Source: Betaproteobacteria bacterium
GTDB taxonomy: Bacteria; Pseudomonadota; Gammaproteobacteria; Burkholderiales; Rhodocyclaceae
DNA length: 51,965 bases
Reading direction: 5' to 3'
Assembly: GCA_016208425.1 (NCBI GenBank)
Contig: JACQYA010000157.1
Location: 1-51,965, forward strand
Part shown: one piece after another, positions 1 through 9,328 of the stretch
How positions within the stretch are numbered: the stretch's first letter is position 1
How the letters are laid out: the number at the start of each line of letters is the position of its first letter
Program-made: the position numbers and the translations under genes
Notes under the pieces: model-generated
Seen by the model: the letters and a program-made list of their open reading frames with translations, nothing else
Databases searched by the model: none
Told to the model about the DNA's origin: nothing

Positions 1-1395
1 CATCAAATAAACACGGTCGTAGGCGTAACGGTCTTCTACAGGCAGTTGCATGGTCAGGCCCAGCGCCCGTCCGCGCGGAATGATCGTCACTTTATGCACC
101 GGATCGGATTTTGGCATCAGCCTGGCGATCACCGCATGACCCGACTCGTGGTAGGCGGTGTTGCGTTTTTCTTCCTCGTTCATCACCATGCTGCGGCGCT
201 CGGCGCCCATCAGGATCTTGTCCTTGGCTTTCTCGAAGTCGTCCATATCGACCAGGCGCTTGCTGCCGCGCGCGGCGAACAACGCCGCTTCGTTCACCAG
301 GTTGGCCAGATCGGCGCCGGACATTCCCGGCGTGCCGCGCGCCAGGATATCGGCCTTGACGTCGGGCGACAGCGGCACCTTGCGCATGTGCACGACAAGA
401 ATCTGTTCGCGGCCACGGATATCCGGCAGCGGCACGACTACCTGGCGGTCGAAGCGACCCGGCCGCATCAGCGCGGGGTCGAGCACGTCGGGACGGTTGG
501 TGGCGGCGATCACGATCACCCCGGAACTGCCCTCGAAGCCGTCCATTTCGACCAGCATCTGGTTCAAGGTTTGTTCGCGCTCGTCGTTGCCGCCGCCGAG
601 ACCGGCGCCGCGCTGGCGGCCGACGGCGTCCAGCTCGTCGATGAAGATGATGCACGGTGCGTGCTTCTTGGCGTTCTCGAACATATCGCGCACACGGGCG
701 GCGCCGACGCCGACAAACATCTCGACGAAATCGGAACCCGAAATCGAGAAAAAGGGCACTTTGGCCTCGCCGGCAATCGCCTTGGCGAGCAGCGTTTTAC
801 CGGTGCCGGGGTTGCCGACGAGCAGCACGCCCTTGGGTATCCGCCCACCCAGCTTCTGGAATTTGGACGGGTCGCGCAAGAATTCGACCAGTTCGGAAAC
901 TTCTTCCTTGGCCTCGTCGCAACCGGCGACATCGGCAAAGGTGATCGTGTTGGTCGATTCGTCGAGCAGGCGCGCTTTGCTCTTGCCGAACGAAAACGCC
1001 CCGCCGCGCCCGCCGCCCTGCATCTGGCGCATGAAAAACACCCACACGCCGATCAGCAGCAGCATCGGGAACCAGCTCACGAAGATGCTCATCAGGAAGG
1101 ATTGCTCTTCCTCAGGCTTGGCCTCGATCTTGACGCCGTTCTTCAGCAGGTCGGAAACCATCCACAGGTCGGGCGGTGCGTAAGAGGTAATCCGCTTGCC
1201 CTCGACGGTCGTCGCTTTTAATACCCGCCCCTCGATCACCACCTTGGCGATGTGCCCCTGTTTCACCTCTTCGATGAACTGCGAGTACTCCATCGCCGCC
1301 TGCGTCACCGGGCGACCGTTGAACTGGTTGAAGACCGTCATCAATACCAGGCCGATCACCAGCCAGACCGCCAGATTCTTGAACATATTATTCAA
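1..1395 (-). CDS. ftsH: ATP-dependent zinc metalloprotease FtsH (3' end cut off by window edge)
   Basis: Membrane-anchored AAA+ protease that degrades misfolded membrane proteins and selected soluble regulators. 465 codons are present. Visible in order: an N-terminal membrane segment, a periplasmic stretch, a second membrane segment ([19 protein letters not shown]), Walker A (GNPGTGKT), Walker B ([11 protein letters not shown]), the second region of homology ([21 protein letters not shown]) and the zinc site HESGH. The missing part is the rest of the protease domain. I chose the TTG at 1393-1395 because AGAGGT sits six bases upstream; the ATG at 1384-1386 is too far from that site. It lies downstream of rlmE on the same strand, the classic rlmE-ftsH pair. 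Identity is very secure; only the start codon is open. Confidence 0.97.
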   Translation of the reverse strand, partial: MNNMFKNLAVWLVIGLVLMTVFNQFNGRPVTQAAMEYSQFIEEVKQGHIAKVVIEGRVLKATTVEGKRITSYAPPDLWMVSDLLKNGVKIEAKPEEEQSFLMSIFVSWFPMLLLIGVWVFFMRQMQGGGRGGAFSFGKSKARLLDESTNTITFADVAGCDEAKEEVSELVEFLRDPSKFQKLGGRIPKGVLLVGNPGTGKTLLAKAIAGEAKVPFFSISGSDFVEMFVGVGAARVRDMFENAKKHAPCIIFIDELDAVGRQRGAGLGGGNDEREQTLNQMLVEMDGFEGSSGVIVIAATNRPDVLDPALMRPGRFDRQVVVPLPDIRGREQILVVHMRKVPLSPDVKADILARGTPGMSGADLANLVNEAALFAARGSKRLVDMDDFEKAKDKILMGAERRSMVMNEEEKRNTAYHESGHAVIARLMPKSDPVHKVTIIPRGRALGLTMQLPVEDRYAYDRVYLM

Positions 1396-1526
1396 TGCCG
1401 TACCTCTTCGTCGTCGCGGAAACCGGGGGAGTCCCGGAACCGCATGATCTTGCTGCAAAACTGCATTGTAAACCGATTCGCGCCGCGCGGCCCAATACAG
1501 AAAAGGCTTCCGCTGGCCGGCAGCCC

Positions 1527-2147
1527 TTAACCCTTCAAACCCTTGCCCAACAAATAAACCTCGGCGCTCCTATCCCTGGAAGCGTCCGGTTTGCGCGAGG
1601 AGACGGTCTTGAAAACGGCTCGCATCGCCTGGACAAACTCGTTGAAGCCGTGACCCTGAAACACTTTGACCAGAAAAGCGCCGTCCGGTTTCAGCCAGTT
1701 TCTGGAAAATTCCAGGCCCAGCTCGGCCAGATGCATCACCCGGGCCTGATCGGAAACCGGGATACCCGACATATTGGGGGCCATGTCGGAAAGTACAAGA
1801 CCCAGCTTTTCCCCGGCGAGCGAGGCTTCCAGACACTGCAAGGCCGCATCCTCGCGAAAATCGCCCTGGATGAACTCGACGCCGTGCAGGGCATCCATCT
1901 CCAGCAGGTCGAGCGCAATGACGCGCCCCTTGCCGTTCATGCGTTTGGCCGCGACCTGCGACCAGCCGCCCGGGGTAGCGCCGAGATCGACGACCACATC
2001 GCCGGAACGTATCAGTTTATCCCGGTCGTCGATTTCCATCAGCTTGAACGAGGCGCGCGAGCGATAGCCTTCCGCCTTGGCGCGCTGCACGTAGGGGTCG
2101 TTGACGTGTTCGCGCAACCACGCATTGCTCGTTCTGGTTCGTTTCAT
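1527..2147 (-). CDS. rlmE: 23S rRNA (uridine-2'-O-)-methyltransferase RlmE (FtsJ/RrmJ)
   Basis: SAM-dependent 2'-O-methyltransferase that modifies a uridine in the 23S rRNA A-loop of the 50S subunit. The 206-aa product matches the family length. Seen: the basic N-terminus [11 protein letters not shown], the [11 protein letters not shown] segment, the SAM-binding motif [13 protein letters not shown], catalytic-type [12 protein letters not shown], and the lysine in FLVKVFQG (K-D-K-E-type 2'-O-MTase arrangement, from family knowledge). The open frame runs further upstream, but that extension is antisense to yhbY and is not part of the protein. It is followed by ftsH after about 130 bases and is divergent from yhbY. 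Confidence 0.96.
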   Translation of the reverse strand: MKRTRTSNAWLREHVNDPYVQRAKAEGYRSRASFKLMEIDDRDKLIRSGDVVVDLGATPGGWSQVAAKRMNGKGRVIALDLLEMDALHGVEFIQGDFREDAALQCLEASLAGEKLGLVLSDMAPNMSGIPVSDQARVMHLAELGLEFSRNWLKPDGAFLVKVFQGHGFNEFVQAMRAVFKTVSSRKPDASRDRSAEVYLLGKGLKG

Positions 2148-2210
2148 CGAGTATTTATAAAATGCGCGGTAAAATGCGGTCTTTGAAAATTTGAACTGCG
2201 GGTTAACTTC

Positions 2211-2564
2211 ATGCTCAGTCTTACAGCCGACCAACGCCGCGCCTTGCGCGCCAAGGCGCATGCGCTGAACCCCGTGGTCTCGATCAGCCAGCACGGCCTG
2301 TCGGAATCGGTGCTCAAGGAAATCGGCGCCAGCCTCGACAGCCACGAACTCATCAAAATCCGTGTTTACAACGACGAACGTGCGGTGCGCGAAATGTTTC
2401 TCGAAACCATCTGCGAGCAACTGGGCGCCGCGCCGGTGCAGCATATCGGCAAGCTCCTCGTCGTCTGGCGCCCGGCGGCGGAAGGCAACGCCCCGAAACC
2501 GCGCCGCAAACGCTCCGAACCGCGCCGCACCAAGCGCAGCTTCCAAGGCGCGACGCGCGCCTGA
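2211..2564 (+). CDS. yhbY: YhbY/CRM-domain RNA-binding protein
   Basis: Small RNA-binding protein of the CRS1/YhbY (CRM) family, linked in E. coli to 50S ribosome assembly. The 117-aa product has the CRM core at residues 1-85, with the [16 protein letters not shown] start, the [10 protein letters not shown] helix, the [14 protein letters not shown] strand/turn, and the [10 protein letters not shown] end. A lysine/arginine-rich tail of about 30 residues follows ([15 protein letters not shown]), longer than in the E. coli protein and probably an RNA-binding extension. It is divergent from rlmE with only 63 bases between the starts, so the two share a promoter region. This pairing with rlmE is widely conserved. 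Confidence 0.95.
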   Translation: MLSLTADQRRALRAKAHALNPVVSISQHGLSESVLKEIGASLDSHELIKIRVYNDERAVREMFLETICEQLGAAPVQHIGKLLVVWRPAAEGNAPKPRRKRSEPRRTKRSFQGATRA

Positions 2565-2585
2565 ACCGTTCCCTATTTTTGCACC

Positions 2586-3047
2586 CTATTTCGTGCCACG
2601 TCCGGCAGCGACGACGACCAGCAGGCCGAGGACGCTCTGCATCAGGTAGAGCACGCTCGAAATTCCGTGCCAGACGGCAAAGCGATCGCGCAGCAAACTT
2701 TCCATCACCTCGCGCGGCAACGCATCGGCTTTGAGCTGGCCCATCAGCGGCTGGATGCCGAACACGCTGACCGCCGTCAGCGCCAGCATCGCCAGCAGCA
2801 TCCAAAAAAGCCAGAGCTTGAACGCTGCTGCGCCGACCCGCAACAGCATGAAAACAAGCATATACGCGGCACAGCCCAAGCCGACCCAGCCGATCAGCAC
2901 AAACAGTTTGCCGGCGAGCATGCCCGCCATCTGGCGGTCGGCCAGCGTCGAGAACAGCGTCGGCGCGACCATAGTGCCAACCGCCCATAAACCGCCCACC
3001 CACAGGGTCAGGGCGATCTGGAACAGGGCATCGGAAAGACGGCGCAT
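2586..3047 (-). CDS. DUF4149-type integral membrane protein
   Basis: 153-aa protein of unknown function. Four hydrophobic segments can be read: about residues 12-32 (LTLWVGGLWAVGTMVAP), 45-68 (GKLFVLIGWVGLGCAAYMLVF), 77-97 (KLWLFWMLLAMLALTAVSVFG) and 128-148. The GGLW near the N-terminus and the overall layout fit the DUF4149/TMEM205-like family. It starts five bases downstream of the greA stop, so it is probably co-transcribed with greA. It converges with yhbY with only about 20 bases between the stops and no clear terminator. No function can be inferred beyond membrane location. Confidence 0.85.
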   Translation of the reverse strand: MRRLSDALFQIALTLWVGGLWAVGTMVAPTLFSTLADRQMAGMLAGKLFVLIGWVGLGCAAYMLVFMLLRVGAAAFKLWLFWMLLAMLALTAVSVFGIQPLMGQLKADALPREVMESLLRDRFAVWHGISSVLYLMQSVLGLLVVVAAGRGTK

Positions 3048-3052
3048 TCTAC

Positions 3053-3529
3053 TTACTCGTCCCGAACGTCGAGCACTTCGTACTCGCGCAGGCCGCCCGG
3101 CGCCTGCACCTGCGCGATGTCGCCGGCGAACTTGCCTATCAGCGCGCGCGCGATCGGCGAATTGATCGAGATTTTTCCGCCCTTGATGTCCGCTTCATCC
3201 TCGCCGACGATCTGGTAGGTCACCTGCGCGCCTGAATCCTGGTCTTCGAGATCGAGCGTCGCGCCGAAGACACAGCGCCCATCGGCATCGAGCAGCCTGG
3301 GATCGATGATCTGCGCGTTCGACAGCTTGCCCTCGACCTCCTGGATGCGCCCCTCGACGAAGCCCTGGCGTTCCTTGGCCGCGTCGTATTCGGCATTTTC
3401 CGACAGATCGCCGTGCGAGCGCGCCTCGGCGATGGCGGCGATGACATTCGGGCGGTCGACCGTTTTCAGTTGATGCAGTTCCTTGCGCAGTCTTTCCGCG
3501 CCGTTGATCGTCAAAGGTACTTTGCTCAT
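3053..3529 (-). CDS. greA: transcription elongation factor GreA
   Basis: Binds in the secondary channel of RNA polymerase and stimulates cleavage of backtracked RNA. The 158-aa product is the usual length. The N-terminal coiled coil starts [17 protein letters not shown] and carries the tip acidic region ([18 protein letters not shown]), which holds the conserved Asp/Glu residues. The C-terminal FKBP-like domain contains the [10 protein letters not shown] and [14 protein letters not shown] motifs. I placed the start at MSKVPL (3527-3529); four extra codons upstream are not family-like. It lies downstream of carB with a terminator-like hairpin between them, and ahead of the DUF4149 gene. Confidence 0.97.
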   Translation of the reverse strand: MSKVPLTINGAERLRKELHQLKTVDRPNVIAAIAEARSHGDLSENAEYDAAKERQGFVEGRIQEVEGKLSNAQIIDPRLLDADGRCVFGATLDLEDQDSGAQVTYQIVGEDEADIKGGKISINSPIARALIGKFAGDIAQVQAPGGLREYEVLDVRDE

Positions 3530-3540
3530 TTCGTATGCCG

Positions 3541-3588
3541 CCAAAGCAAAACCGCCGGCGCCCGCAAATCCAGGCGTTACCGGCGGTT
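3541..3588 (-). terminator. rho-independent terminator candidate after carB
   Basis: A perfect nine-base inverted repeat, AACCGCCGG (3550-3558) and CCGGCGGTT (3580-3588), with a 21-base loop. Read on the minus strand the stem is followed by TTTTGCTTT. It lies just past the carB stop and before the greA start, so it would end or attenuate the carAB transcript. Confidence 0.6.
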
Positions 3589-3600
3589 CGGGTTAATCGG

Positions 3601-6600
3601 TCAGGCCAGCTGCGCGTGCAGCCCCTGAATCGGATAGACCACCAGTTCGCCACGATTCTTGATGCCTTCGGCAGCCGCTTCCGCGCCCCAGATCGTCGTA
3701 TACATCGTCACCCGCGCCGCGAGGCCGGAGGTGCGGATCGAACGCGAGTCGTTGATCGCCTGGCGCTTCTCGTCGACCGTGTTGATAATCAGCACGATCT
3801 CGTTGTTTTTAATCATGTCGACGATGTGCGGGCGACCCTCGGTGACTTTATTCACCGGCGTTACCGCGATACCCGCCGCCGCAATCGAGGCGGCGGTGCC
3901 GCGCGAGGCAAGCAGGCTGAAGCCGGCCTCGTGCAGGTCGCGGGCAATCTCGACGGCTTTTGGCTTGTCGGACTCCTTGACGCTGATGAAGACCTTGCCG
4001 GAAGTCGGCAAGCGCACGCTGGCCGCCATCTGGCTCTTGATGAAGGCTTCGGCGAAAGTGGCGCCAACGCCCATCACTTCGCCGGTCGACTTCATTTCCG
4101 GGCCGAGGATGGTATCGACGCCGGGGAACTTGGCGAATGGGAAAACGGCTTCCTTGACCGAGAAATACGGTGGAATCACCTCGCGCGTCACGCCCTGGCT
4201 GGCGAGCGACTGCCCGGCCATGCAGCGCGCCGCAATTTTCGCCAGTTGCAAACCGGTGGCCTTCGACACGAAGGGCACGGTGCGCGAGGCGCGCGGATTG
4301 ACTTCGAGGACGTACACGACATCGTTCTGGATGGCGAACTGTACGTTCATCAGGCCGCACACGTTGAGCGCCCTGGCCATCAGGCGGGTCTGCCGGCGCA
4401 GTTCGTCCTGTACTTCCTTCGACAGCGAGTAGGGCGGCAGCGAGCACGCGGAATCGCCGGAATGCACGCCGGCCTGTTCGATATGCTCCATCACGCCGCC
4501 GATAATCACTTCTGTGCCGTCGGAAAGCGCGTCGACATCGACTTCGCAGGCGTCGTTAAGGAAGCGGTCGAGCAGTACCGGCGAATCGTTCGACACCTTC
4601 ACCGCCTCGCGCATATAGCGTTCGAGGTCGCGCGGTTCGTGCACGATTTCCATCGCCCGGCCACCGAGCACATACGACGGACGCACGACCAGCGGGTAGC
4701 CGATCTCCGCCGCCAGGCGCAAGGCATCGGCTTCGGTACGCGCGGTGCGGTTCGGCGGCTGCTTGAGACCCAGCTCCTGCAACAGCTTCTGGAAACGCTC
4801 GCGGTCTTCGGCGGCATCGATCATGTCGGGCGAGGTGCCGATGATCGGCACGCCGTTGGCTTCGAGGTCGCGCGCCAGCTTGAGCGGCGTTTGTCCGCCG
4901 TACTGCACGATGACGCCGAGCGGCTTCTCGATGGCGACGATTTCCAGCACGTCTTCCAGCGTCAGCGGCTCGAAATACAGGCGGTCGGAAGTATCGTAGT
5001 CGGTCGATACCGTTTCCGGGTTGCAGTTGACCATGATCGTCTCGTAGCCGTCTTCGCGCATGGCCAGCGCGGCATGGACGCAGCAGTAGTCGAACTCGAT
5101 ACCCTGACCGATGCGGTTAGGCCCGCCACCAAGCACCATGATCTTCTGGCGGTCGCCCGGATTCGACTCGCACTCTTCCTCGTAGGTCGAGTACAGGTAG
5201 GCGGTGCCGGTCGCAAACTCGGCGGCGCAGGTATCGACGCGCTTGTAGACGGGACGCACCTTGAGCGCGTGGCGCCGTTCGCGGACAGCGGTCTGCGTGG
5301 TGCTCATCAGCGTCGCCAGACGCTTGTCCGAGAATCCGGCGCGTTTGAGATGCCACAACTCGTCGCGCGATAGTCCATCGAGCGGCTGGCCACGGATCAG
5401 CTCGGCCTTCTGGTACAAATCTTCGATCTGCGCCAGGAACCACGGATCGATGAAGGTCAGGCGGTGAATTTCTTCGAGCGAGAGGCCGATGCGGAAAGCG
5501 TCGGCGACGTACCAGATGCGCTCCGGGCCAGGCTCGGCCAGCGCCCGTTCGATTTCATCGCGATCCACGGCCTTTTCGTCGAAGCCGTCGACGCCGACTT
5601 CCAGTCCGCGCAAGGCCTTGTGCAAGGATTCCTGGAAAGTGCGGCCAATCGCCATCACCTCGCCGACCGACTTCATCTGCGTGGTCAGACGCGAATCGGC
5701 CTGCGGGAATTTTTCAAACGCAAAACGCGGCACCTTGGTGACGACGTAATCGATGGATGGCTCGAACGAAGCCGGCGTCTTGCCGCCGGTAATCTCGTTG
5801 GCCAGCTCGTCGAGCGTGTAGCCGACCGCCAGCTTGGCCGCCACCTTGGCGATCGGGAATCCCGTCGCCTTGGAGGCCAGCGCCGACGAGCGCGAGACGC
5901 GCGGATTCATTTCGATGACGATCATCCGGCCGTCGGTCGGACAAATCGAGAACTGCACGTTGGAACCGCCGGTCTCGACGCCGATCTCGCGCAGCACCGC
6001 CACCGAGGCGTCGCGCATGATCTGGTATTCCTTGTCGGTCAGCGTCTGCGCCGGCGCGACGGTGATCGAGTCGCCGGTATGCACGCCCATCGGATCGAAG
6101 TTCTCGATGGAACAAACGATGATGCAGTTGTCAGCCTTGTCGCGGACTACCTCCATCTCGAACTCTTTCCAGCCGATCAGCGATTCTTCGATCAGCAGTT
6201 CGTGCGTCGGGCTGGCTTCGAGACCGCGCTTGCAGATCTCGACGAACTCTTCCTGGTTGTACGCGATGCCGCCGCCCGAGCCACCCATCGTGAAGGATGG
6301 ACGGATGATCGCCGGGAAGCCGATCATGGCCTGCACCTGCTGCGCTTCTTCCATGGAGTGCGCAGCGGCCGAGCGCGCCGAACCGAGACCGATTTTGGTC
6401 ATCGCAGCCTTGAACTTCTCGCGATCTTCGGCCTTGTCGATGGCTTCGCGGGAAGCGCCGATCATCTCGACGCCAAACTTCTCAAGAACACCGTGCCTGG
6501 CCAGATCGAGCGCACAGTTCAGCGCCGTTTGCCCGCCCATCGTCGGCAGCAGCGCATCGGGGCGCTCCTTTTCGATGATCTTCTCGACGACGCGCCAGGT

Positions 6601-6807
6601 GATCGGCTCGATGTAGGTCACATCGGCCATTTCCGGGTCGGTCATGATCGTCGCCGGATTGGAGTTGACCAGAATCACCCGGTAGCCCTCCTCGCGCAGC
6701 GACTTGCAGGCTTGTGCGCCGGAATAATCGAACTCGCACGCCTGGCCGATAACGATCGGGCCGGCGCCGATAATGAGAATGCTTTTCAGGTCTGTACGCT
6801 TAGGCAT
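3601..6807 (-). CDS. carB: carbamoyl-phosphate synthase large subunit
   Basis: Makes carbamoyl phosphate from ammonia (delivered by CarA), bicarbonate and two ATP, feeding arginine and pyrimidine synthesis. The 1068-aa product is standard length. The two homologous halves are visible: each has the carboxyphosphate/carbamate synthetic fold with [17 protein letters not shown] (N half) and [16 protein letters not shown] (C half), then ATP-grasp elements such as [15 protein letters not shown] and [15 protein letters not shown]. The last ~140 residues form the allosteric MGS-like domain ([19 protein letters not shown]). The start [12 protein letters not shown] at 6805-6807 overlaps the carA stop by eight bases, so the two are translationally coupled. 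A longer upstream frame is antisense noise. Confidence 0.98.
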   Translation of the reverse strand: MPKRTDLKSILIIGAGPIVIGQACEFDYSGAQACKSLREEGYRVILVNSNPATIMTDPEMADVTYIEPITWRVVEKIIEKERPDALLPTMGGQTALNCALDLARHGVLEKFGVEMIGASREAIDKAEDREKFKAAMTKIGLGSARSAAAHSMEEAQQVQAMIGFPAIIRPSFTMGGSGGGIAYNQEEFVEICKRGLEASPTHELLIEESLIGWKEFEMEVVRDKADNCIIVCSIENFDPMGVHTGDSITVAPAQTLTDKEYQIMRDASVAVLREIGVETGGSNVQFSICPTDGRMIVIEMNPRVSRSSALASKATGFPIAKVAAKLAVGYTLDELANEITGGKTPASFEPSIDYVVTKVPRFAFEKFPQADSRLTTQMKSVGEVMAIGRTFQESLHKALRGLEVGVDGFDEKAVDRDEIERALAEPGPERIWYVADAFRIGLSLEEIHRLTFIDPWFLAQIEDLYQKAELIRGQPLDGLSRDELWHLKRAGFSDKRLATLMSTTQTAVRERRHALKVRPVYKRVDTCAAEFATGTAYLYSTYEEECESNPGDRQKIMVLGGGPNRIGQGIEFDYCCVHAALAMREDGYETIMVNCNPETVSTDYDTSDRLYFEPLTLEDVLEIVAIEKPLGVIVQYGGQTPLKLARDLEANGVPIIGTSPDMIDAAEDRERFQKLLQELGLKQPPNRTARTEADALRLAAEIGYPLVVRPSYVLGGRAMEIVHEPRDLERYMREAVKVSNDSPVLLDRFLNDACEVDVDALSDGTEVIIGGVMEHIEQAGVHSGDSACSLPPYSLSKEVQDELRRQTRLMARALNVCGLMNVQFAIQNDVVYVLEVNPRASRTVPFVSKATGLQLAKIAARCMAGQSLASQGVTREVIPPYFSVKEAVFPFAKFPGVDTILGPEMKSTGEVMGVGATFAEAFIKSQMAASVRLPTSGKVFISVKESDKPKAVEIARDLHEAGFSLLASRGTAASIAAAGIAVTPVNKVTEGRPHIVDMIKNNEIVLIINTVDEKRQAINDSRSIRTSGLAARVTMYTTIWGAEAAAEGIKNRGELVVYPIQGLHAQLA

Positions 6808-7960
6808 GAGCAGCCTTTTTGTCTTGCATCGTCTTGACGAAACGGTCGAACAGATAGGCCACGTCGTGCGGGCCGGGACTCGCTTCCGGGTGTCCCTGGA
6901 ACGAGAAAGCCGGTACGTCGGTACGCGCAAGACCCTGCAGCGATCCGTCGAACAGTGAGACGTGCGTCGCCCGCAGGTTGGCCGGCAGCGAATCGGGATC
7001 GACCGCGAAACCGTGGTTCTGGCTGGTAATCAGCACCTGTTGCGACTCCAGATCCTTGACCGGATGATTGGCGCCGTGATGGCCGAACTTCATTTTCATC
7101 GTCCGCGCGCCGGAGGCCAGCGCCAGCAACTGGTGGCCGAGGCAGATGCCATAGGTCGGCACGCCTTTTTCCAGCAGCTCGCGGATGGCCGCGATGGCGT
7201 AGTCGCACGGCTCCGGGTCGCCCGGCCCGTTGGACAGGAAAACGCCGTCGGGCTGGTAGCGCAGCACCTCGGCGGCGGAAGTCTGCGCCGGCACGACGGT
7301 CACCTTGCAGCCGCGCGCGGCCAGCATGCGCAGGATATTGTGCTTGACGCCAAAGTCGTAGGCGATAACATGGAATTTCGCATGAAACTGCGGAGCCGCC
7401 GCCGGCTGATAGCCTTTCAGCGTCCACTCGCCGTCCGCCCACTCATAAGGCGATGCAACGGAGACGACCTTGGCCAAGTCCATCCCCGCCAGTCCGGGAA
7501 ACGCGCGCGCTTCGGCGACGGCTTTTGCCTCGTCGGTGCCGGACGTCACGATGCAGCCGGCTTGCGCACCTTTTTCGCGCAGGATGCGCGTCAGCTTGCG
7601 CGTATCGATACCGGCGATGGCCGCCACGCCATGCTTCTTCAAGTAATCGTCGAGGGTTTCCTGCAAGCGCCAACTTTCGGCGCGCACCGGCAGATCGCGG
7701 ATAACGAGGCCGGCCGCAAAATTGGCGCGCGACTCGAAATCCTCGGCATTGCAGCCGACGTTGCCGATATGCGGGTAGGTCAGCGTAACGATCTGGCGAC
7801 AGTAGGACGGATCGGTCAGGATCTCCTGGTAACCCGTCATCGCTGTATTGAACACCACCTCGCCGCTGGTGCTGCCGGCGGCACCGATGGAGTAGCCATG
7901 AAAGACGGTGCCGTCGGCCAGGGCAAGCATCGCCGGGGGAAACTGGGGTAACAACGACAC
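6800..7960 (-). CDS. carA: carbamoyl-phosphate synthase small (glutaminase) subunit
   Basis: Hydrolyses glutamine and channels ammonia to CarB. About 386 aa from the chosen start. The N-terminal CarA domain begins [15 protein letters not shown]. The class I amidotransferase domain has the nucleophile Cys in [15 protein letters not shown] and the His-Glu pair in [14 protein letters not shown] chose the GTG at 7958-7960 because AGGAG lies six bases upstream; ATGs at 7928-7930 and 7991-7993 have no good ribosome site. It is followed directly by carB. A promoter and a hairpin lie in its leader (separate entries), which suggests regulated transcription. Confidence 0.96.
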   Translation of the reverse strand: MSLLPQFPPAMLALADGTVFHGYSIGAAGSTSGEVVFNTAMTGYQEILTDPSYCRQIVTLTYPHIGNVGCNAEDFESRANFAAGLVIRDLPVRAESWRLQETLDDYLKKHGVAAIAGIDTRKLTRILREKGAQAGCIVTSGTDEAKAVAEARAFPGLAGMDLAKVVSVASPYEWADGEWTLKGYQPAAAPQFHAKFHVIAYDFGVKHNILRMLAARGCKVTVVPAQTSAAEVLRYQPDGVFLSNGPGDPEPCDYAIAAIRELLEKGVPTYGICLGHQLLALASGARTMKMKFGHHGANHPVKDLESQQVLITSQNHGFAVDPDSLPANLRATHVSLFDGSLQGLARTDVPAFSFQGHPEASPGPHDVAYLFDRFVKTMQDKKAAHA

Positions 7961-8017
7961 GAGAAACTCCTGTTGATTCTGTTGAATGCGCATTCCGGCA
8001 ACGCCATAAATACACAA

Positions 8018-8047
8018 AAGCGGGACGGGCAAACCGCCCTCCCGCTT
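8018..8047 (-). terminator. terminator-like hairpin in the carA leader
   Basis: Stem AAGCGGGA-C-GGGC (8018-8030) pairs with GCCCTCCCGCTT (8036-8047) with one bulged C and a five-base loop. On the minus strand it is followed by TTTTGTGTATTT. It sits between the carA promoter and the carA start, so it cannot be the end of an upstream gene. It may act as an attenuator of carAB. No leader peptide with an early stop was found. Confidence 0.5.
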
Positions 8048-8067
8048 GTTTCATTGCAAACCGGCGA

Positions 8068-8096
8068 ATTATACCGTAGCGCCTCGCGACAAGCAA
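8068..8096 (-). promoter_or_regulatory. sigma70-type promoter for carAB
   Basis: On the minus strand, -35 TTGCTT (8091-8096), a 17-base spacer, and a perfect -10 TATAAT (8068-8073). It lies about 110 bases upstream of the carA start and just ahead of the leader hairpin. Confidence 0.7.
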
Positions 8097-8188
8097 TTTG
8101 CGCAGCAAGCGCTCACGGTCGGCAATCGCCCGCAGGCGCGCCAAATAGGCTATAGTTTTCGCACCTCCCACTCCCGGCGCGCAAGACA

Positions 8189-8512
8189 ATGGCCTACGTC
8201 GTTACCGAAAACTGCATCAAATGCAAATTCACCGATTGCGTGGATGTTTGTCCGGTCGATTGCTTCCGCGAGGGGCCGAATTTTCTCGTCATCGACCCCG
8301 GAGAGTGCATTGATTGCACCCTCTGCGTCGCCGAGTGCCCGGCCGAAGCCATCTACGCCGAGGACGACGTGCCCGACGCGCAGCGCGCCTTCATCGCGCT
8401 TAATGCAGAACTGGCTCGGATCTGGCCAGCCATCGTCGAGAGCAAGGGCGCCTTGCCCGATGCCGACGAGTGGAACCGGAAGCCGGACAAGCTGAAAGAT
8501 CTGTTGCGCTAG
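8189..8512 (+). CDS. fdxA: 7Fe-8S type ferredoxin (FdxA family)
   Basis: Low-potential electron carrier of the Azotobacter FdI type, with a [3Fe-4S] and a [4Fe-4S] cluster. The 107-aa product has the first cysteine set in [18 protein letters not shown] and the second in [16 protein letters not shown]. The 3Fe site follows the family pattern in which the spacing of the first motif is altered (C-x7-C-x3-CP). A C-terminal extension of about 45 residues, ending [12 protein letters not shown], is typical of FdxA and separates it from short bacterial ferredoxins. It is divergent from carA; a -10-like TATAGT lies at 8151-8156 without a good -35. No obvious redox partner is adjacent. Confidence 0.95.
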   Translation: MAYVVTENCIKCKFTDCVDVCPVDCFREGPNFLVIDPGECIDCTLCVAECPAEAIYAEDDVPDAQRAFIALNAELARIWPAIVESKGALPDADEWNRKPDKLKDLLR

Positions 8513-8566
8513 GCGCCGAATCTCTTATTAGTGGCGACCCGACCCCGATTGACTTGATCGGTTTGC

Positions 8567-8588
8567 TGTAGCACGAATGTGCTACAAT
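8567..8588 (+). promoter_or_regulatory. palindromic operator over the -10 of the ParD/RelE-type locus
   Basis: Perfect inverted repeat TGTAGCAC-GAAT-GTGCTACA (8567-8586) overlaps a -10-like TACAAT (8583-8588). No strong -35 is visible. It lies 35 bases upstream of the antitoxin start. Ribbon-helix-helix antitoxins usually repress their own promoters by binding such palindromes, so this is a likely autoregulatory site. Confidence 0.6.
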
Positions 8589-8621
8589 TATCGCGTGCTT
8601 GCGAACCCTCTGGAGTCAGCC

Positions 8622-8906
8622 ATGTCCACGACGACGATTCGATTGCCCGAAGACCTTAAAGCGCGCGTTGCCGAAGCCGCAAAAAGAGCCGGTACGACAT
8701 CCCATAGCTTCATCCTCGACGCCATTGCAGAAAAGGCCGCGCAGGAAGAGCAACGCGCGAATTTCGATCAGGTCGCAGAGGAACGCCATGCGCGAATCGC
8801 AGCCTCCGGACAGACGATTCCGTGGCATGAAATGCGCGTCTACCTCGAAAACCGTATTGCCGGCAATGCAGTGAACCGCCCCACAGCACGCAAGCCGGTT
8901 CGTTGA
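8622..8906 (+). CDS. ribbon-helix-helix (CopG/ParD-like) antitoxin
   Basis: 94-aa protein. The N-terminus STTTIRLPEDLKARVAEAAKRAGTTSHSFILDAI is a typical ribbon-helix-helix DNA-binding domain (strand, helix, turn, helix). The C-terminal half is charged and probably wraps the toxin. The start is the ATG at 8622 with TGGAG seven bases upstream. Its stop overlaps a possible TTG of the next frame and lies two bases before the toxin ATG, so the two are coupled. It should neutralise the downstream toxin and repress the operon. Confidence 0.88.
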   Translation: MSTTTIRLPEDLKARVAEAAKRAGTTSHSFILDAIAEKAAQEEQRANFDQVAEERHARIAASGQTIPWHEMRVYLENRIAGNAVNRPTARKPVR

Positions 8907-8908
8907 CA

Positions 8909-9205
8909 ATGTCGCGCATCGAATTGGCGCCCGAGGTCGGCGACGATTTTGATCGCATCCTCGATCACCTTGCCCAGTATCAGGTCGAAGATCCGGTGTC
9001 GCGAATTCGAGAGATCGTCGAAGCGATCAATGTGCTGGAGCACAACCCGCTGATCGGCAGACCGGCGAAAATCGACAAACGGGAACTGGTCATCGGTCGC
9101 CGTGCGCGCGGCTATGTGGCCTTGTACCGTTACGTTGCCGAGGTCGACACCGTTTTTGTCCTTGCCGTACGCAGCCAGCGGGAGGCGGGTTTTATTGGCG
9201 ATTGA
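8909..9205 (+). CDS. RelE/ParE-family toxin
   Basis: 98-aa protein from the ATG at 8909 (a TTG at 8903 would add two residues). The fold pattern is that of RelE/ParE: N-terminal helices (ELAPEVGDDFDRILDHLAQY), then NPLIGRPAKIDKRELVIGRRARGYVALYRYVAEVDTVFVLAVRSQRE, which matches the ParE-like strand set with the conserved R-x-L-x-I-G and Y-x-x-x-Y pattern. The sequence cannot tell whether it cuts mRNA or inhibits gyrase; the RHH partner slightly favours the ParE side. Antitoxin-first order is standard. Confidence 0.88.
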   Translation: MSRIELAPEVGDDFDRILDHLAQYQVEDPVSRIREIVEAINVLEHNPLIGRPAKIDKRELVIGRRARGYVALYRYVAEVDTVFVLAVRSQREAGFIGD

Positions 9206-9264
9206 GAGTGCTCGTATCGATTGTCGATGACTGCATGCCCGTATGGGCGGGTCATCTACGCCTT

Positions 9265-9288
9265 TGTAGATCACCGATTGGCGCGGCT
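9265..9288. repeat. dispersed 24-base repeat, copy A
   Basis: TGTAGATCACCGATTGGCGC followed by GGCT. It matches 13232-13255 at 22 of 24 positions. Both copies sit in non-coding stretches beside toxin-antitoxin genes. Its nature is unknown. Confidence 0.5.
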
Positions 9289-9328
9289 TCCAGAGAGAAG
9301 CACAGGCTACTCGATGCGCCGACGAAAT

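Noticed and set aside
3535-5373. A 612-codon plus-strand frame opposite carB (and similar long frames opposite the exporter at 28138-30252)
   Set aside because: Antisense to certain genes, with composition typical of reverse-frame noise (many H, R, D, Q).
8018-8189. A classical leader peptide for carAB attenuation
   Set aside because: The ATG frame upstream of the hairpin stays open through the carA start without an early stop and is not enriched in Arg or pyrimidine-sensing codons.
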